A stretch of 64,000 nucleotides of DNA from Synechococcus sp. PCC 7336. Its GTDB lineage: Bacteria; Cyanobacteriota; Cyanobacteriia; Thermostichales; PCC-7336. The notes under the pieces are model-generated. The model worked only from the letters and a program-made list of their open reading frames with translations. It searched no databases and was not told the origin of the DNA. Shown here in pieces: positions 1 through 9,347 of the stretch (its first letter is position 1; each line of letters begins with the position of its first letter). The DNA lies in contig NZ_CM001776.1 of NCBI RefSeq assembly GCF_000332275.1, positions 3,904,008 through 3,968,007 of the forward strand, in the 5' to 3' direction. A program made the translations under genes and the position numbers.

Positions 1-1269
1 TTCCATCGTGGGAAACGGCAGTGTGGCGATCGCCATCAGGACGGGGGCCGCCCCTCGATCCGAGTTTGCCAGCCAATAGTCCCAATCGCACACCAATACC
101 CCCCGCTCGGGATGGTAGGGGGCATTGACCTTCACCCGCGAGCCAAACTCTGCCGCGAGGGCTGTACCCACTTGACCGTGTAAGGGGCGATCGGACACCA
201 GCACCACCACAGGGCCTCGGTTGGTGCGGGCCACCAGTTGTGCGAGGGTACTCAAAAGGCGATCGCGAAATTGTGGATTGTTGGGGGCCGGGAACGGCGT
301 GGGAGTGTAGAGATATAGAGGGCGATCGCGGCGATCGGGCAAAAACTTCAGGGCCGTCAACTCGGGCAACCCCAGCCGTTGGCGATAGGCAAAAGCAGTT
401 TTGTCTAAATCCAAAGCCTCGCCAATCGTTACCACCGACTGCGTCGGCCACAACTGCCGAGCCAAAATCGGCCCCACCCGCACCGGACTGAGATGAATCA
501 GAAACTGGCCGAAACTGGGCAGTTTCTCTGCCCACAGCACCCAATCTGGCTGCTGCCACTGCTGCTGCAGGCGAGCCCAGGGGAGCGGCAAGACAGGCTC
601 TAGCGTTCCCGCTAACTCGATCGCTTCAGCCAACAGCACCCGTTCGTCCCCATGCAGCAAAAACTGAACGGGGGGACGGCGGCATAGCCGAGCGAGTAGT
701 TCCATGCGAATCGCTCGCAACCGCTCCGACCAGTGGGGTAGGGCAATCTCCAAATGGTGCCAATCGTCTGCTGCCAGTGTCACCGTCAGGGCTTGCTGCG
801 CCCAATCCTCTAAGCTTTCAGCGCGATCGACAATGACTGGAATGTGGCGGGGAAAGCAAGCGTCGGAGCCTTCTACCGGCCAGAGGCGATCGTGCAACCA
901 CACCTGCGGTTCTACGAGCAAAACCCCTTCAAACCCCGCTGGGAACCGGTCCCCCTGCAAGACTGGCTTGCGTAAGTCTAAAGCCGACTGTAGCTGCGGC
1001 ACCCCATCGTAGATCAACTGTGCCTGCACCTTTGTCGGCGCACAGATGAGGGTAGCACCGGGCCACATCAAAGCCGGTAATAGATAGCTCAGGCGATAGG
1101 CATCCCCAGTCGGCACCTGAATCAGCGCATGCCGCTGCAGCCGCAATCCTCTTGCCACCAATCGAGCCATCGTCAATTGATGGGGCCAATCCGGCGGGAC
1201 GGAACCCGTCGGCGATCGCCGCTGGCGCAACAATCGGCGCAAATGTTGGTGGACTTCGACTTCAATCAC
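1..1269 (-). CDS. DinG-like ATP-dependent helicase, N-terminal part (3' end outside window)
   Basis: An open minus-strand frame of 423 codons runs off the left edge. It starts with GTG at 1269 (V-I-E-V-E-V-H-Q-H-L-R-R). Near residues 50-90 the frame reads ALIQVPTGDAYRLSYLLP, the place where superfamily-2 helicases carry the Walker A loop. Here it is degenerate (PTGD-A-Y rather than GTGKT/S). A segment like motif Ia follows (ATLICAPTKVQ), and a VIVDRAESLEDW segment lies where the DEAH-type Walker B motif would be. The overall plan resembles the helicase-C2/DinG-like proteins of cyanobacteria, some of which have degenerate ATPase motifs. If the family is right it would act on DNA in repair or replication, but ATPase activity is doubtful from what is visible. 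The 3' end with the C-terminal helicase motifs is missing, so the assignment rests on the first two-thirds. Confidence 0.6.
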   Translation of the reverse strand, partial: MIEVEVHQHLRRLLRQRRSPTGSVPPDWPHQLTMARLVARGLRLQRHALIQVPTGDAYRLSYLLPALMWPGATLICAPTKVQAQLIYDGVPQLQSALDLRKPVLQGDRFPAGFEGVLLVEPQVWLHDRLWPVEGSDACFPRHIPVIVDRAESLEDWAQQALTVTLAADDWHHLEIALPHWSERLRAIRMELLARLCRRPPVQFLLHGDERVLLAEAIELAGTLEPVLPLPWARLQQQWQQPDWVLWAEKLPSFGQFLIHLSPVRVGPILARQLWPTQSVVTIGEALDLDKTAFAYRQRLGLPELTALKFLPDRRDRPLYLYTPTPFPAPNNPQFRDRLLSTLAQLVARTNRGPVVVLVSDRPLHGQVGTALAAEFGSRVKVNAPYHPERGVLVCDWDYWLANSDRGAAPVLMAIATLPFPTME

Positions 1270-1992
1270 GCTTTAGACTTCTTTAGACTGCAATCGCGCA
1301 TTAGACTTCAATCGCGCTAGCTTAGGAGTGGCCTTCACTTTAGGGGTACCCCAATCGCCTGCCATCCAGTTCAGGCAAGGTGTTTTCACTCTATCAGACT
1401 CCTTCGGGCAGCCTGGCGATCGCCGCCCTCCTGCTGACACCCATGAGTTTTTCCAGTAACAATCGAGAGCTTGTCAATTGATCCCGAGCCCGCTGGAGGT
1501 GGGAACAGGCGCTCGGCCTATAAGGGTAACTACCGATAAGGGTAACTACCGATAAGGGTAACTATTGGATTGCGACGATTGGCTTGCGACGGGGACATTA
1601 AGAATTGAATCGCCCCGACGTTGCAAAGAGAAAGCAGGGGACACATCGGCATGCACAGAGTATAGAAATAGAGTAAATTAAGTGCAGCACGAATTGATTC
1701 TCCCAACAATGTAAAAGACAGCCCTCTGTGGCCCATCAATTTCCCCCTAGAACTACATTTCAATGGGGAATCGTCTTTCACATCGGGATGTCAGCGTTCA
1801 GTAACAGTCGAGTTTTACGTTTGAGCTCGTTACTGATGACATCTGGGCGATCGCTAGCATCGATCTTTGCTTAACGGCGATTTTGTAGCTAGCTTGCGTG
1901 CATTTTAGGCTCCCTTCGCCCAAGGTTCGTTGACTCAGTCAAAATTCAGTAAAAACACCGAGTGCTTTTACGGTAGTGAATGGTAGGTAAGC
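1270..1992. other. Long intergenic region between the helicase and the response regulator
   Basis: About 720 bp lie between two divergent genes. No convincing gene is seen: the longest frame inside (83 codons, minus strand, 1530-1781) looks like no known protein and covers a tandem repeat. The part next to the helicase start has near-repeats of the words TTAGACTTC and CAATCGCG. The region presumably holds the two divergent promoters. Confidence 0.6.
1521..1568. repeat. Three tandem copies of a 16-bp unit
   Basis: The unit TAAGGGTAACTACCGA occurs at 1521-1536 and 1537-1552. A third copy at 1553-1568 differs in its last few bases (ending TATTGG). It lies in the intergenic region about 425 bp upstream of the response regulator start. 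Its function is unknown. It may be a short-sequence tandem repeat or a set of binding sites. Confidence 0.8.
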
Positions 1993-2625
1993 GTGGAAAT
2001 CCAGAAAAAGCTGTTGCTTGTTGATGACGATCCCAACTTAATTTTGTTGGTTAAAGATTATTTGGAATTTCGTGGCTATGACGTGAAAACCGCTGGTAAC
2101 GGTTATGAAGCACTCGAAGCTATGGAAGATTTTCAACCGGATTTGATTATCTGTGATGTGATGATGCCGGAGATGGATGGCTACAGCTTTGTCGAGCGCA
2201 TCCGTGAAAATTCCGATACTAGTTGGATTCCGGTCATGTTTCTGTCGGCCAAAGGGCAAAGCTCGGATCGCGTGCGCGGCTTGACCACTGGAGCTGATGT
2301 CTACATGGTCAAACCCTTCGAACCCGAAGAGCTCGTGGCTCAGGTGGAATCTTCCCTCAAGCACACCGAGCGATTGTTGCAGATGCAAGGGGGCATGTTG
2401 CAACCCACCCTCACCCTCGATCGCGAAGTCGAGTTAACCCCGACCGAAACTCGAGTCATTCAGCTCGTTGCGAAAGGCATGTCCAACCGCGAAATTGCCG
2501 CCACCCTCAGCGTCAGCCAGCGAACTGTGGAAAGCCACGTCAGCAATATGCTGAGCAAGACGGGACTCCACAACCGTACCGAACTGGCTCGCTGGGCGAT
2601 GGAAGGCAGCATTGGCAAGCGCTAG
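1993..2625 (+). CDS. NarL/FixJ-type (LuxR-HTH) response regulator
   Basis: This is a two-component response regulator of 210 residues. The receiver domain spans residues 5-125. It has the acidic cluster DDD at 11-13, the probable phosphorylation site Asp55 (LIICDVMMPEMDG), the conserved Ser at 85 in FLSAKG, and Lys107 in MVKPFEPEE. The C-terminal LuxR-type helix-turn-helix (about 145-205) reads LTPTETRVIQLVAKGMSNRE and then SQRTVESHVSNMLSKTG, the classic DNA-binding helix. The gene starts with GTG at 1993, preceded by a purine-rich stretch (GGTAGGTAA). It converges on rpaB. It could belong to the cyanobacterial Ycf29/Rre1 lineage, but that needs a phylogeny. No cognate kinase gene is in the window. 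Confidence 0.9.
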   Translation: MEIQKKLLLVDDDPNLILLVKDYLEFRGYDVKTAGNGYEALEAMEDFQPDLIICDVMMPEMDGYSFVERIRENSDTSWIPVMFLSAKGQSSDRVRGLTTGADVYMVKPFEPEELVAQVESSLKHTERLLQMQGGMLQPTLTLDREVELTPTETRVIQLVAKGMSNREIAATLSVSQRTVESHVSNMLSKTGLHNRTELARWAMEGSIGKR

Positions 2626-2784
2626 CCTTTCCCTTACAGCTCTCATCCCGCCCGCTTCTTTCTACGGGTCCACATTTCACAACACACAACGATCTACATC
2701 AAAGCCAATACGCCAGGGGTAAGGGTTTCTTTAGCAAGCGGAAAGGGAAATCAGAAGTCGAAGGCGCGCGGAGCTTACAGCCAC

Positions 2785-3516
2785 TTACTCTTCGTCGTCT
2801 TTAACGATGCGCTGAAACAGATAACCGGTTCCTCGGGCAGTCAAGATCAACTCGGGATTGCTGGGGTCGTCCTCTAATTTGGCTCGCAAGCGGGAAATGT
2901 GAACGTCTACTACGCGAGTATCTACATGACGCTCGGGGGTATAGCCCCAGACCTCCTGCAAAATTTCCGAACGGGAAAACGGCTCGCCCGATCGCCCCAC
3001 CAACAGCTCTAACAAGCTAAACTCCATCCCCGTCAGGCGAATGCGCTCGTCCCCCTTATAGACCTGCCGCTTGTTGGTATCGATGCGCAGCGCGTTGACG
3101 TGAATGACTCCAGAACTGGGAATGCCTGCAGAGTTGGATTTCTCCACGCGGCGCAACACCGACCGAATGCGAGCTTCTAATTCCTTGGGAGAAAACGGCT
3201 TGACGACATAGTCATCAGCCCCCAACTCCAAACCAGTAATGCGATCGGCCACATCTCCCAAAGCCGTCAGCATAATGATGGGAATGTCCGACTCCTTGCG
3301 CAGTTCCTGACAAACGCCGTAGCCATCCAGCTTGGGCATCATCACATCCAGGACCACCAGATCGGGGTCTTGCGTGTGAAACACATCTAACGCCTCTTCT
3401 CCATCCGAGGCCGTCACGACATCGTAACCAATCATCGACAGACGAGTTTCTAAGATACGGCGAATGCTAGCTTCGTCATCCACCACCAAGATTCGTTCTT
3501 TTCTTTGAATTTCCAA
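2785..3516 (-). CDS. rpaB: OmpR-type response regulator RpaB (Ycf27)
   Basis: This essential cyanobacterial regulator is the partner of the NblS (Hik33) kinase and controls photosystem and high-light genes through HLR1 sites. The 243-residue protein has an N-terminal receiver with DDE near residues 13-15, phospho-acceptor Asp57 in LVVLDVMMPKLDG, Thr in MLTALGD, and Lys in DDYVVKPFSPKELEARI. A C-terminal winged-helix effector domain follows, with GMEFSLLELL, EVWGYTPERHVDTRVVDVHI and ARGTGYLF. The receiver stretch RRILETRLSMIGYDVVTA closely matches RpaB as I know it. The only start in frame after the upstream TGA is TTG at 3516, with a GAGAGG ribosome-binding site upstream. It is convergent with the neighbouring NarL-type regulator. 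Confidence 0.95.
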   Translation of the reverse strand: MEIQRKERILVVDDEASIRRILETRLSMIGYDVVTASDGEEALDVFHTQDPDLVVLDVMMPKLDGYGVCQELRKESDIPIIMLTALGDVADRITGLELGADDYVVKPFSPKELEARIRSVLRRVEKSNSAGIPSSGVIHVNALRIDTNKRQVYKGDERIRLTGMEFSLLELLVGRSGEPFSRSEILQEVWGYTPERHVDTRVVDVHISRLRAKLEDDPSNPELILTARGTGYLFQRIVKDDEE

Positions 3517-4329
3517 CGTTCAACCTCTCCGCTAGCGAAACAGTAAAAGTGCGCATCGAATTCACTAAACTCAACAGGCAGCGCCATCCCATCTCTCCGC
3601 GAGCTCGCGGCTACCCCCCACGAACCGAACGAGCGATAAACCGGGCGCAATCCCAGGCAAGAGGCATTCTGAGGCGATCTCGGGGTCGACTTTTTCGTCT
3701 GTATCCATAATTAAGTAAATTGGCACTTATCTTAAAATTTTTAATTATTGTTTCACGTCTAGCCCGCCTTTTGCAAGAATCGATCGCAGAGTGTTACTAA
3801 AATTTGCAACATTGGGCTCCTCAAACAGAGATTGAATGAGTATTTTTACCTCAAGTTCGAGCTCGAGAGCCTTACTTTTTGCGCTCCTCTTGCAGCTGAT
3901 TACTTTGCAGCGAGCGTCAGTCCTCCCCGCCAAATTACCAGACCTCGTATCCAAAATTGCAAAACTCTGGTGAAATCTTATCCTCGATGGCGCGGGCGGT
4001 CAGTGGCGACCGCGAGCGATAGAACTCTTCACTTCCAGACCAATTTTGCCCTCAATACTGCCTCGAATTTGCTTGGCGATCGCCCCTCGAACTCGAGTAG
4101 ATCGACCAGAATCGCTATTGTATCGAGACGGAAAACCAAGCTCATTTATTGGCGGCGATCGTAGGCCGCAACCGTTTGCCGACCGTTCACTTTCAGCCTT
4201 TTTGCGTTTCGATCGGGTGATATTGAGACCCAAATCAATTAAATTATTAAATATTGAGTGGTAAAAATCCTAGTTTCGCGCATAATGACGTCTAATTGTC
4301 CTGAGTTCGATCTTCCAGGTGAAGGTACG
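3517..4329. other. Divergent intergenic region between rpaB and ftsZ
   Basis: Roughly 810 bp separate two essential, divergently transcribed genes. Several short frames exist but none resembles a protein, and they overlap one another on both strands. The stretch at about 3700-3760 is AT-rich. It probably holds the rpaB and ftsZ promoters. I found no convincing HLR1 site or hairpin. Confidence 0.5.
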
Positions 4330-5535
4330 ATGCATGAAAACACAGCCTCAAGTGAATCTGACAACCCAATTTTAGGCGATGTCGAGCGGGTTAACGGCTA
4401 CGCTTGGAATGGTTCTCAATCGCAAGTGTCCGTCCAATTGGATGAAATCGTGCCTGGTAGTGCAGCAAAGATAAAAGTTGTCGGAGTTGGCGGTGGCGGT
4501 GGCAATGCCGTGAATCGCATGGTGGCGAGCTCGCTCAATGGCGTGGAGTTTTGGACGATCAATACTGACGCCCAGGCATTGGTTCAATCCCAATCGATGC
4601 AACGCTTGCAAATCGGCCAAAAGCTGACGCGCGGACTGGGGGCTGGGGGCAATCCTGCGGTGGGTCAAAAAGCAGCGGAAGAGTCCCACGACGAGATTCA
4701 AGCAGCTCTAGAAGGAGCCGATCTGGTTTTTATTGCCGCCGGTATGGGAGGGGGGACCGGCACGGGGGCAGCCCCGATCGTGGCCCAAATCGCTAAAGAA
4801 ACGGGGGCTTTGACCGTGGGTGTGGTGACGCGCCCGTTTACGTTCGAAGGGCGTCGGCGCACCAAGCAATCTAACGAGGGGATTGTGGCGCTGCAAACTT
4901 GCGTCGATACGCTGATCGTGATCCCAAATGACAAATTGCTCTCGGTGATTTCAGAGCAGACCCCCGTTCAGGAAGCATTTCGGGTGGCAGACGACGTCTT
5001 GCGCCAAGGGGTACAAGGCATTTCCGATATCATTACAATTCCCGGCTTGGTCAATGTTGACTTTGCCGACGTCCGCAGCGTCATGGCCGATGCAGGCTCG
5101 GCGCTGATGGGAATTGGTATGGGTTCTGGCAAGTCGCGGGCGCGAGAGGCTGCCATGACGGCGATTTCTTCGCCATTGTTGGAATCTTCCATTGATGGTG
5201 CGAAGGGAGTGCTCCTGAATGTGACGGGGGGCGAAGATTTGACCTTACACGAGGTAACGGCGGCTTCCGAAATTATCGCTGAAGCAGTGGACGAAGAGGC
5301 CAACATCATCTTTGGCGCAGTCATTGACGAGAAGATGCAGGGGGAAATCCGCATCACGGTGATTGCAACGGGTTTTCACGGATTGCCTGCCAATCAATTT
5401 ATCGCGGCGGTGGAGAGCAGGGTGGCAGAGCAGGCTGTTCCGCCAGCCGGTCCAGCGGCTCGCGAGGCCGAGGCTCCCAGTGAAGATCGCACGCTGGACA
5501 TTCCCGAGTTCCTACGCAAGCGTCGCGGTCGCTAG
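4330..5535 (+). CDS. ftsZ: Cell division GTPase FtsZ
   Basis: FtsZ is the tubulin-like GTPase that forms the Z-ring at midcell. From the chosen start the protein has 401 residues. Residues 1-45 form the low-complexity N-terminal extension usual in cyanobacteria. The nucleotide-binding glycine stretch ([14 protein letters not shown]) is at about 51-64, and the tubulin signature [10 protein letters not shown] is at 140-149. The T7-loop region reads [11 protein letters not shown]. The C-terminus ends in [12 protein letters not shown], the conserved tail that binds membrane-anchoring partners. The frame is open back to GTG 4258 and has another ATG at 4285. I prefer ATG 4330 because it alone has a good ribosome-binding site (AGGTGAAGG) at proper spacing. 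tsaB follows 20 bp downstream on the same strand. Confidence 0.96.
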   Translation: MHENTASSESDNPILGDVERVNGYAWNGSQSQVSVQLDEIVPGSAAKIKVVGVGGGGGNAVNRMVASSLNGVEFWTINTDAQALVQSQSMQRLQIGQKLTRGLGAGGNPAVGQKAAEESHDEIQAALEGADLVFIAAGMGGGTGTGAAPIVAQIAKETGALTVGVVTRPFTFEGRRRTKQSNEGIVALQTCVDTLIVIPNDKLLSVISEQTPVQEAFRVADDVLRQGVQGISDIITIPGLVNVDFADVRSVMADAGSALMGIGMGSGKSRAREAAMTAISSPLLESSIDGAKGVLLNVTGGEDLTLHEVTAASEIIAEAVDEEANIIFGAVIDEKMQGEIRITVIATGFHGLPANQFIAAVESRVAEQAVPPAGPAAREAEAPSEDRTLDIPEFLRKRRGR

Positions 5536-5555
5536 GCAGACCTCTAGAGTGGCTT

Positions 5556-6182
5556 GTGGCGCATTTGATTCTGAGTCTGCATACGACAACGCCAACCTTG
5601 GGGTTGGCCTTGTTGAGCTATCCCGATCGCCAACCCCTGCGATCGCAATTTTGGTCGCTCGACCGGCAGATGGCCAGCCAACTGCACCCCTGTTTGACCG
5701 CCTTTATGGCTGACTGCCCTTGGCCGGAATTGCTGGCGGTGGCAGTGGCAGCAGGGCCAGGTAGTTTCACCGGTTGCCGGATGGGGGTGACGGTGGCGCG
5801 CACGTTGGGGCAAGCGCTATCAATTCCCGTATTTGGCATCTCGACGTTGGCGGCGATCGCGGCGGCAGTGCTATCCGATGGCGGGGAGGACCGAGCGCTG
5901 GCGGTACAAATGGACGCCAAGCGGGGAGAATGGTTTGGCGGAATTTACGAGCAGGTCGAGGGCGACCTGCAGGTTGCGAGTGGCGATCGGCTGTATTCTC
6001 CAGAAGACTGGGCGATCGCCTGCAAGGGATTGACAGCGGTCGATGCGGCAGATTGGAGCGAGCGACCGCCTGCGATGGCAGTAGCGGCGATCGCCGCGCG
6101 GCACTACGATCTGGGAGAGCGCCCCGATTGGAGTCAGGCGGTACCTCAGTACAGACGAACTCCCCCAATCCATCGGGGGTAA
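5556..6182 (+). CDS. tsaB: tRNA threonylcarbamoyladenosine biosynthesis protein TsaB
   Basis: TsaB is the non-catalytic partner of TsaD in making t6A at position 37 of ANN-decoding tRNAs. The 208-residue product has the ASKHA-fold N-terminus ILSLHTTTPTLGLALLSYPD. It also has the family's dimer-interface motif AVAAGPGSFTGCRMGVTVAR (near 65-84), followed by GISTLAAIA. The C-terminal half is more variable, as usual in TsaB. The start is GTG at 5556, 20 bp after ftsZ, suggesting cotranscription. It reads convergently toward tRNA-Ser, whose 3' end lies only 28 bp past the stop codon. That tRNA (anticodon UGA) decodes UCN and is not a t6A substrate. Confidence 0.93.
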   Translation: MAHLILSLHTTTPTLGLALLSYPDRQPLRSQFWSLDRQMASQLHPCLTAFMADCPWPELLAVAVAAGPGSFTGCRMGVTVARTLGQALSIPVFGISTLAAIAAAVLSDGGEDRALAVQMDAKRGEWFGGIYEQVEGDLQVASGDRLYSPEDWAIACKGLTAVDAADWSERPPAMAVAAIAARHYDLGERPDWSQAVPQYRRTPPIHRG

Positions 6183-6210
6183 AGCATCGCCTGCTGTGGA
6201 GCGGGAAACG

Positions 6211-6297
6211 GAGAGAGAGGGATTCGAACCCCCGGACCTCTTACGAGGTCTGCTGATTTCAAGTCAGCCGCAATCGACCGGACTCTGCCATCTCTCC
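6211..6297 (-). tRNA. trnS-UGA: tRNA-Ser (anticodon UGA)
   Basis: The 87-nt class II tRNA is read on the minus strand. The acceptor stem GGAGAGA pairs with TCTCTCC. The anticodon loop CTTGAAA gives UGA. There is a long variable arm as expected for serine, and the T-loop GGTTCGAATCC is intact. The 3' CCA is not encoded. Confidence 0.96.
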
Positions 6298-6427
6298 CGA
6301 CAGGAACCGCTGCGCTGCTTGCGCCGCCAGAGACCCTACTGGCAATGTAGCAGTAAACCCTTCGATTCAGCTACGCGGTATGTTAAGCTCTTTTGCAATA
6401 CTGAGCGAGATCGATAGAGGCTTTAAG

Positions 6428-6565
6428 ATGCACTTAATGATGCTAATGGCTTCCTTGCCTGAAGGTTACGAATTGTTCGATCCCCTGATCGACGTTCTGC
6501 CTGTCATTCCTGTTTTGTTTTTCCTGCTGGCATTTGTTTGGCAAGCCGCCGCTGGGTTCAAGTAA
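6428..6565 (+). CDS. psbK: Photosystem II reaction-centre protein K (precursor)
   Basis: PsbK is a single-helix subunit of the photosystem II core, in the thylakoid membrane near CP43. The 45-residue product has a short leader (MHLMMLMAS) followed by the mature form beginning [20 protein letters not shown], then the transmembrane part [15 protein letters not shown], which is nearly family consensus. The frame is open further upstream (ATG 6380), but the ATG at 6428 fits the known precursor length. A strong hairpin terminator follows directly. tRNA-Ser lies upstream on the other strand. Confidence 0.97.
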   Translation: MHLMMLMASLPEGYELFDPLIDVLPVIPVLFFLLAFVWQAAAGFK

Positions 6566-6593
6566 TCTCGAACCTTTCTCGAACTGAATGGGT

Positions 6594-6625
6594 GTCTGGC
6601 AAACTCTAGTTTGCCAGACATTTTT
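6594..6625 (+). terminator. Rho-independent terminator after psbK
   Basis: An 11-bp perfect stem (GTCTGGCAAAC, loop TCTA, GTTTGCCAGAC) is followed by ATTTTTG. It lies 28 bp past the psbK stop. Confidence 0.9.
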
Positions 6626-6678
6626 GTAATGTGAATTCAGCGATACCAAACCGCCCTCAACCAGAAAATTCTATTTTC

Positions 6679-6706
6679 GGTCGGTCTTTAATAGCCGACC
6701 TTTTTC
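6679..6706 (+). terminator. Second hairpin with T-run between psbK and murJ
   Basis: The stem GGTCGG/CCGACC is followed by TTTTT. It lies about 40 bp upstream of the murJ start, so it could end psbK readthrough or act as an attenuator in the murJ leader. Confidence 0.65.
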
Positions 6707-6743
6707 GTGTCAGGGTTGTTGAGAACTCTATCCCCCAGGTTCG

Positions 6744-8309
6744 ATGTCGGCCAAAACTGCAGGATCGCTGACGCGCATCGCCGGGTTGGTGGCGATCGCC
6801 ACTGCCGCGAGCAAAGTTATGGGCTTGGCACGCCAACTGTTGATCGCCGACCTTTTCGGAGCTGGCGAAGCCTACAGCGCCTTCGGGATTGCCTATATTC
6901 TGCCGGGGTTCTTACTCGTGTTGCTGGGGGGGCTGAATGGCCCGTTTCACAGTGCAGTGGTCAGTATCCTCAAAAAACGTCAGGGGCACAATCACGCCGT
7001 CCTAGTCGAAACTCTTTCCACTCTGTCTGCCCTAGCGCTGGCTGTCATTGCGATCGCGCTGGCGGTAGCGGCTAAACCCATTATCTTCCTGCTAGCCCCC
7101 GGAGCCAGCCCTGCCATTCGCGATCTGGCGGCCCAACACCTGCGCATCATGGCTCCCCTAGCCGTTCTTTCCGGTCAAATCGGCATCGGTTTTGGAGCCC
7201 TCAACGCCTCCGAACACTATCTTTTGCCCTCCATTAGCCCCCTCTTGTCCAGTTTGGCCGTCATTGTCGCGCTAGTGGGCTTCGGGGATGTCAACACTCC
7301 CACAGTCCTTGCCTGGGGCGTTCTGGCAGGGGGCATTGCCCAATGGGCGGCTCAACTGCCCCTACAACGCAAATTCCAACTGACCACCTTTTGCCCCCGG
7401 TTCGACTGGAAACGGCCCGAAGTGCGGGCAGTGGTAGCCCTGGTTATCCCCGCCATTATTTCCTCCGGCACCGTCCACATCAACGTCTACACCGACATCT
7501 TTTTCGCCTCGTTCATCCCCAGCGATCGCACCATCGGCAATCTTGCTTACGCCCAACTGCTCTATCTCACCCCCCTCGGCATCCTATCCAATGCCATCTT
7601 GGTGCCCTTGATGCCCTACTACGCCCAACTGGCGGTACCCGATCGCTGGCCGGAATTTCGCCTGCGCATTCGGCAGGGGCTGGTGGTTGTCGCTCTCGGC
7701 ATTCTGCCCTGCGCCATGTTACTCGGGGTTTTGGCGCGACCCATTGTACGGGTGGTGTATCAGCGGGGAGCGTTCGATAGCGAGGCTACGGTCGAGGTGG
7801 CAGCTTTGTTGGGTGCCTATGCCATCGGCATGCTGTTCTACCTCAGTCGCGACGTGCTGGTGCGCATCTACTACGCCCTCGAAGACAGTCGCACTCCGCT
7901 TCGCATTAGTGTTGCGGCGATCGCCTTTAATGCCATCTTTGACGCGATCGGCATTCATCTATTTGGGGCACCCGGTTTGGCGCTATCGACTGCGGGCGTC
8001 AATCTCGTGGCCGCCATTTGGCTGGGGAGGGGATTGCAGCGACATATCGGTCCGTGGCCCTGGCAACAAACTCTCTGGGATATTTGCAGGTTACTGGGGG
8101 TCGTGGCGATCGCCGCCGCTGCTATGTGGCAAACCTCGCGCCTGCTGGCCGTCATTTGGCCGGACTCGGGCGCGATCTCCACTCTCGTGCAGATGAGCCT
8201 TGCGGGAGGCGTTGGATTGCTGGGCTTTGTGGCTGGAGCACTGTGGCTGCGATTGCCAGAGGTAAATTTAGCAACACAACGCTTGCAACAGTTCATCTTG
8301 CGACGCTAA
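6744..8309 (+). CDS. murJ: Lipid II flippase MurJ (MviN)
   Basis: MurJ moves lipid II across the inner membrane for peptidoglycan synthesis. The 521-residue protein is almost wholly hydrophobic with about 14 helices. The N-terminus ITRIAGLVAIATAASKVMGLARQ matches the family's conserved first-helix region in plan, and LGFGFGA-like loops occur (IGIGFGALNASE). The segment around 330-345 (PIVRVVYQRGAFDSEAT) is the signature Arg-rich, gap-forming loop typical of MurJ. The start is ATG 6744 with AGG seven bases upstream. psbX follows about 100 bp downstream on the same strand. Confidence 0.93.
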   Translation: MSAKTAGSLTRIAGLVAIATAASKVMGLARQLLIADLFGAGEAYSAFGIAYILPGFLLVLLGGLNGPFHSAVVSILKKRQGHNHAVLVETLSTLSALALAVIAIALAVAAKPIIFLLAPGASPAIRDLAAQHLRIMAPLAVLSGQIGIGFGALNASEHYLLPSISPLLSSLAVIVALVGFGDVNTPTVLAWGVLAGGIAQWAAQLPLQRKFQLTTFCPRFDWKRPEVRAVVALVIPAIISSGTVHINVYTDIFFASFIPSDRTIGNLAYAQLLYLTPLGILSNAILVPLMPYYAQLAVPDRWPEFRLRIRQGLVVVALGILPCAMLLGVLARPIVRVVYQRGAFDSEATVEVAALLGAYAIGMLFYLSRDVLVRIYYALEDSRTPLRISVAAIAFNAIFDAIGIHLFGAPGLALSTAGVNLVAAIWLGRGLQRHIGPWPWQQTLWDICRLLGVVAIAAAAMWQTSRLLAVIWPDSGAISTLVQMSLAGGVGLLGFVAGALWLRLPEVNLATQRLQQFILRR

Positions 8310-8414
8310 CTGGGCCTGTCAAGATTGCGCAGCGTGAAATTTCCCCACAAAAAGCCAGAGATAGCCTTACTATGTATGGAGAAAATCTAGAGCAGTTGTT
8401 AAGAGCAGTTTGTA

Positions 8415-8531
8415 ATGACACCTTCTTTGATTAACTTCTTGCTGAGTCTCGTCTACGGTGGTGTGGTTCTGGGTCTCATCTTTGGCGGTATCGTCTTTCT
8501 GGGCTACCTCGATAAGGTGAAGCGCAGCTAA
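8415..8531 (+). CDS. psbX: Photosystem II protein X
   Basis: PsbX is a small single-helix photosystem II subunit near cytochrome b559 and the quinone exchange site. The 38-residue product begins MTPSLINFLLSLVYGG and ends YLDKVKRS, with one central hydrophobic helix. This fits cyanobacterial PsbX in length, start (MTPSL) and basic end (DK-x-x-RS). The region before the ATG has a direct repeat of GAGCAGTT. It lies downstream of murJ on the same strand and converges on the DUF3318 gene. Confidence 0.93.
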   Translation: MTPSLINFLLSLVYGGVVLGLIFGGIVFLGYLDKVKRS

Positions 8532-8565
8532 TTCACTCATTCCGCCGATGGCAGGCGAGCGTTGC

Positions 8566-9198
8566 TTACGAAGTCGCGATCGCTTTTAACCTTTGCAGCC
8601 TCAAAATCGTCAGAACGTCGGTCTGATCGACTTGCATTGCCGTTTCGAGTGCCGCGAGTAAATGGCGAGCGGCCTCGCGGCGCTCGTAGCCGCGATATTG
8701 TGCTCGCCGCAGGGCAAACTCGTCCGCATTGAATTGGGCGTTGTCGCTATGCAAGTTCTGCCACACTTGCCGCACCGCCAATCCCGTCACCCCTCCCGCC
8801 AGCAGAACTGACACTGGATTGTGCAGCGCCAGCTCCAGCACTGTAGCTAAGCCGCCTGCCGCTGCGACGATCTGGTATAGCCCCGGCTGTAGCCAAGCTC
8901 GACTATCAAACCAACCCGCTTCCCGCAAAAACAGCAAATCCCGTTGCGCTTGGGGAATATTCAGCCATTGCGAGAACTGAATTTGGATGGTGCCAGTGGG
9001 TTGCCAGGGGGGGCGCGGTTTGATGCCGATGAGCTGGCGATTCGGATCGCTGGCGATCGTGCCGTAGGGCATGGGGGCAATGGCCAGCAGGGGACGCAGG
9101 GAGGCAGGCAGCAAATCCCGCAACCGCTGAATTTCCTCTTGGGGATTGCTGATGGAAGCAGAGTAGGCCACAGTTGGGTCTTCGGGCAAAGAAAACAA
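8566..9198 (-). CDS. DUF3318-type cyanobacterial protein
   Basis: The 210-residue protein has the pattern of cyanobacterial DUF3318 proteins: an N-terminal segment EEIQRLRDLLPASLRP, a central FLREAGWFDSRAWLQPGLYQ, then two hydrophobic stretches (about 110-145: QIVAAAGGLATVLELALHNP and VSVLLAGGVTGLAVRQVWQN). The C-terminus is charged and helical (REAARHLLAALETAMQ). It may be membrane-attached. The function is unknown. It is divergent from the IMPase-family gene, with about 150 bp between the starts. Confidence 0.75.
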   Translation of the reverse strand: MFSLPEDPTVAYSASISNPQEEIQRLRDLLPASLRPLLAIAPMPYGTIASDPNRQLIGIKPRPPWQPTGTIQIQFSQWLNIPQAQRDLLFLREAGWFDSRAWLQPGLYQIVAAAGGLATVLELALHNPVSVLLAGGVTGLAVRQVWQNLHSDNAQFNADEFALRRAQYRGYERREAARHLLAALETAMQVDQTDVLTILRLQRLKAIATS

Positions 9199-9347
9199 TT
9201 CTTAGCCTAGCGCCAAGCGGCGGGTTGTCAGCAGATTTTGTCTGGCGATCGCCGCGAACTGGCGAAAATGTTTAACTCCACGGGAAACCGCCACCACTGT
9301 GCAGCATCGCTGTGTATGGTGTTGCCAGACAGGAACGATTCGATTGC

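Noticed and set aside
3517-4257. HLR1-type RpaB binding sites upstream of rpaB, psbK, psbX or psaD
   Set aside because: I looked for paired GTTACA-like words and found none convincing by eye.
4258-4329. Longer FtsZ starting at GTG 4258 or ATG 4285
   Set aside because: Neither has a ribosome-binding site, whereas ATG 4330 has AGGTGAAGG at good spacing.
5363-6256. Plus-strand frames overlapping ftsZ and tsaB
   Set aside because: They overlap firmly identified genes in other frames.
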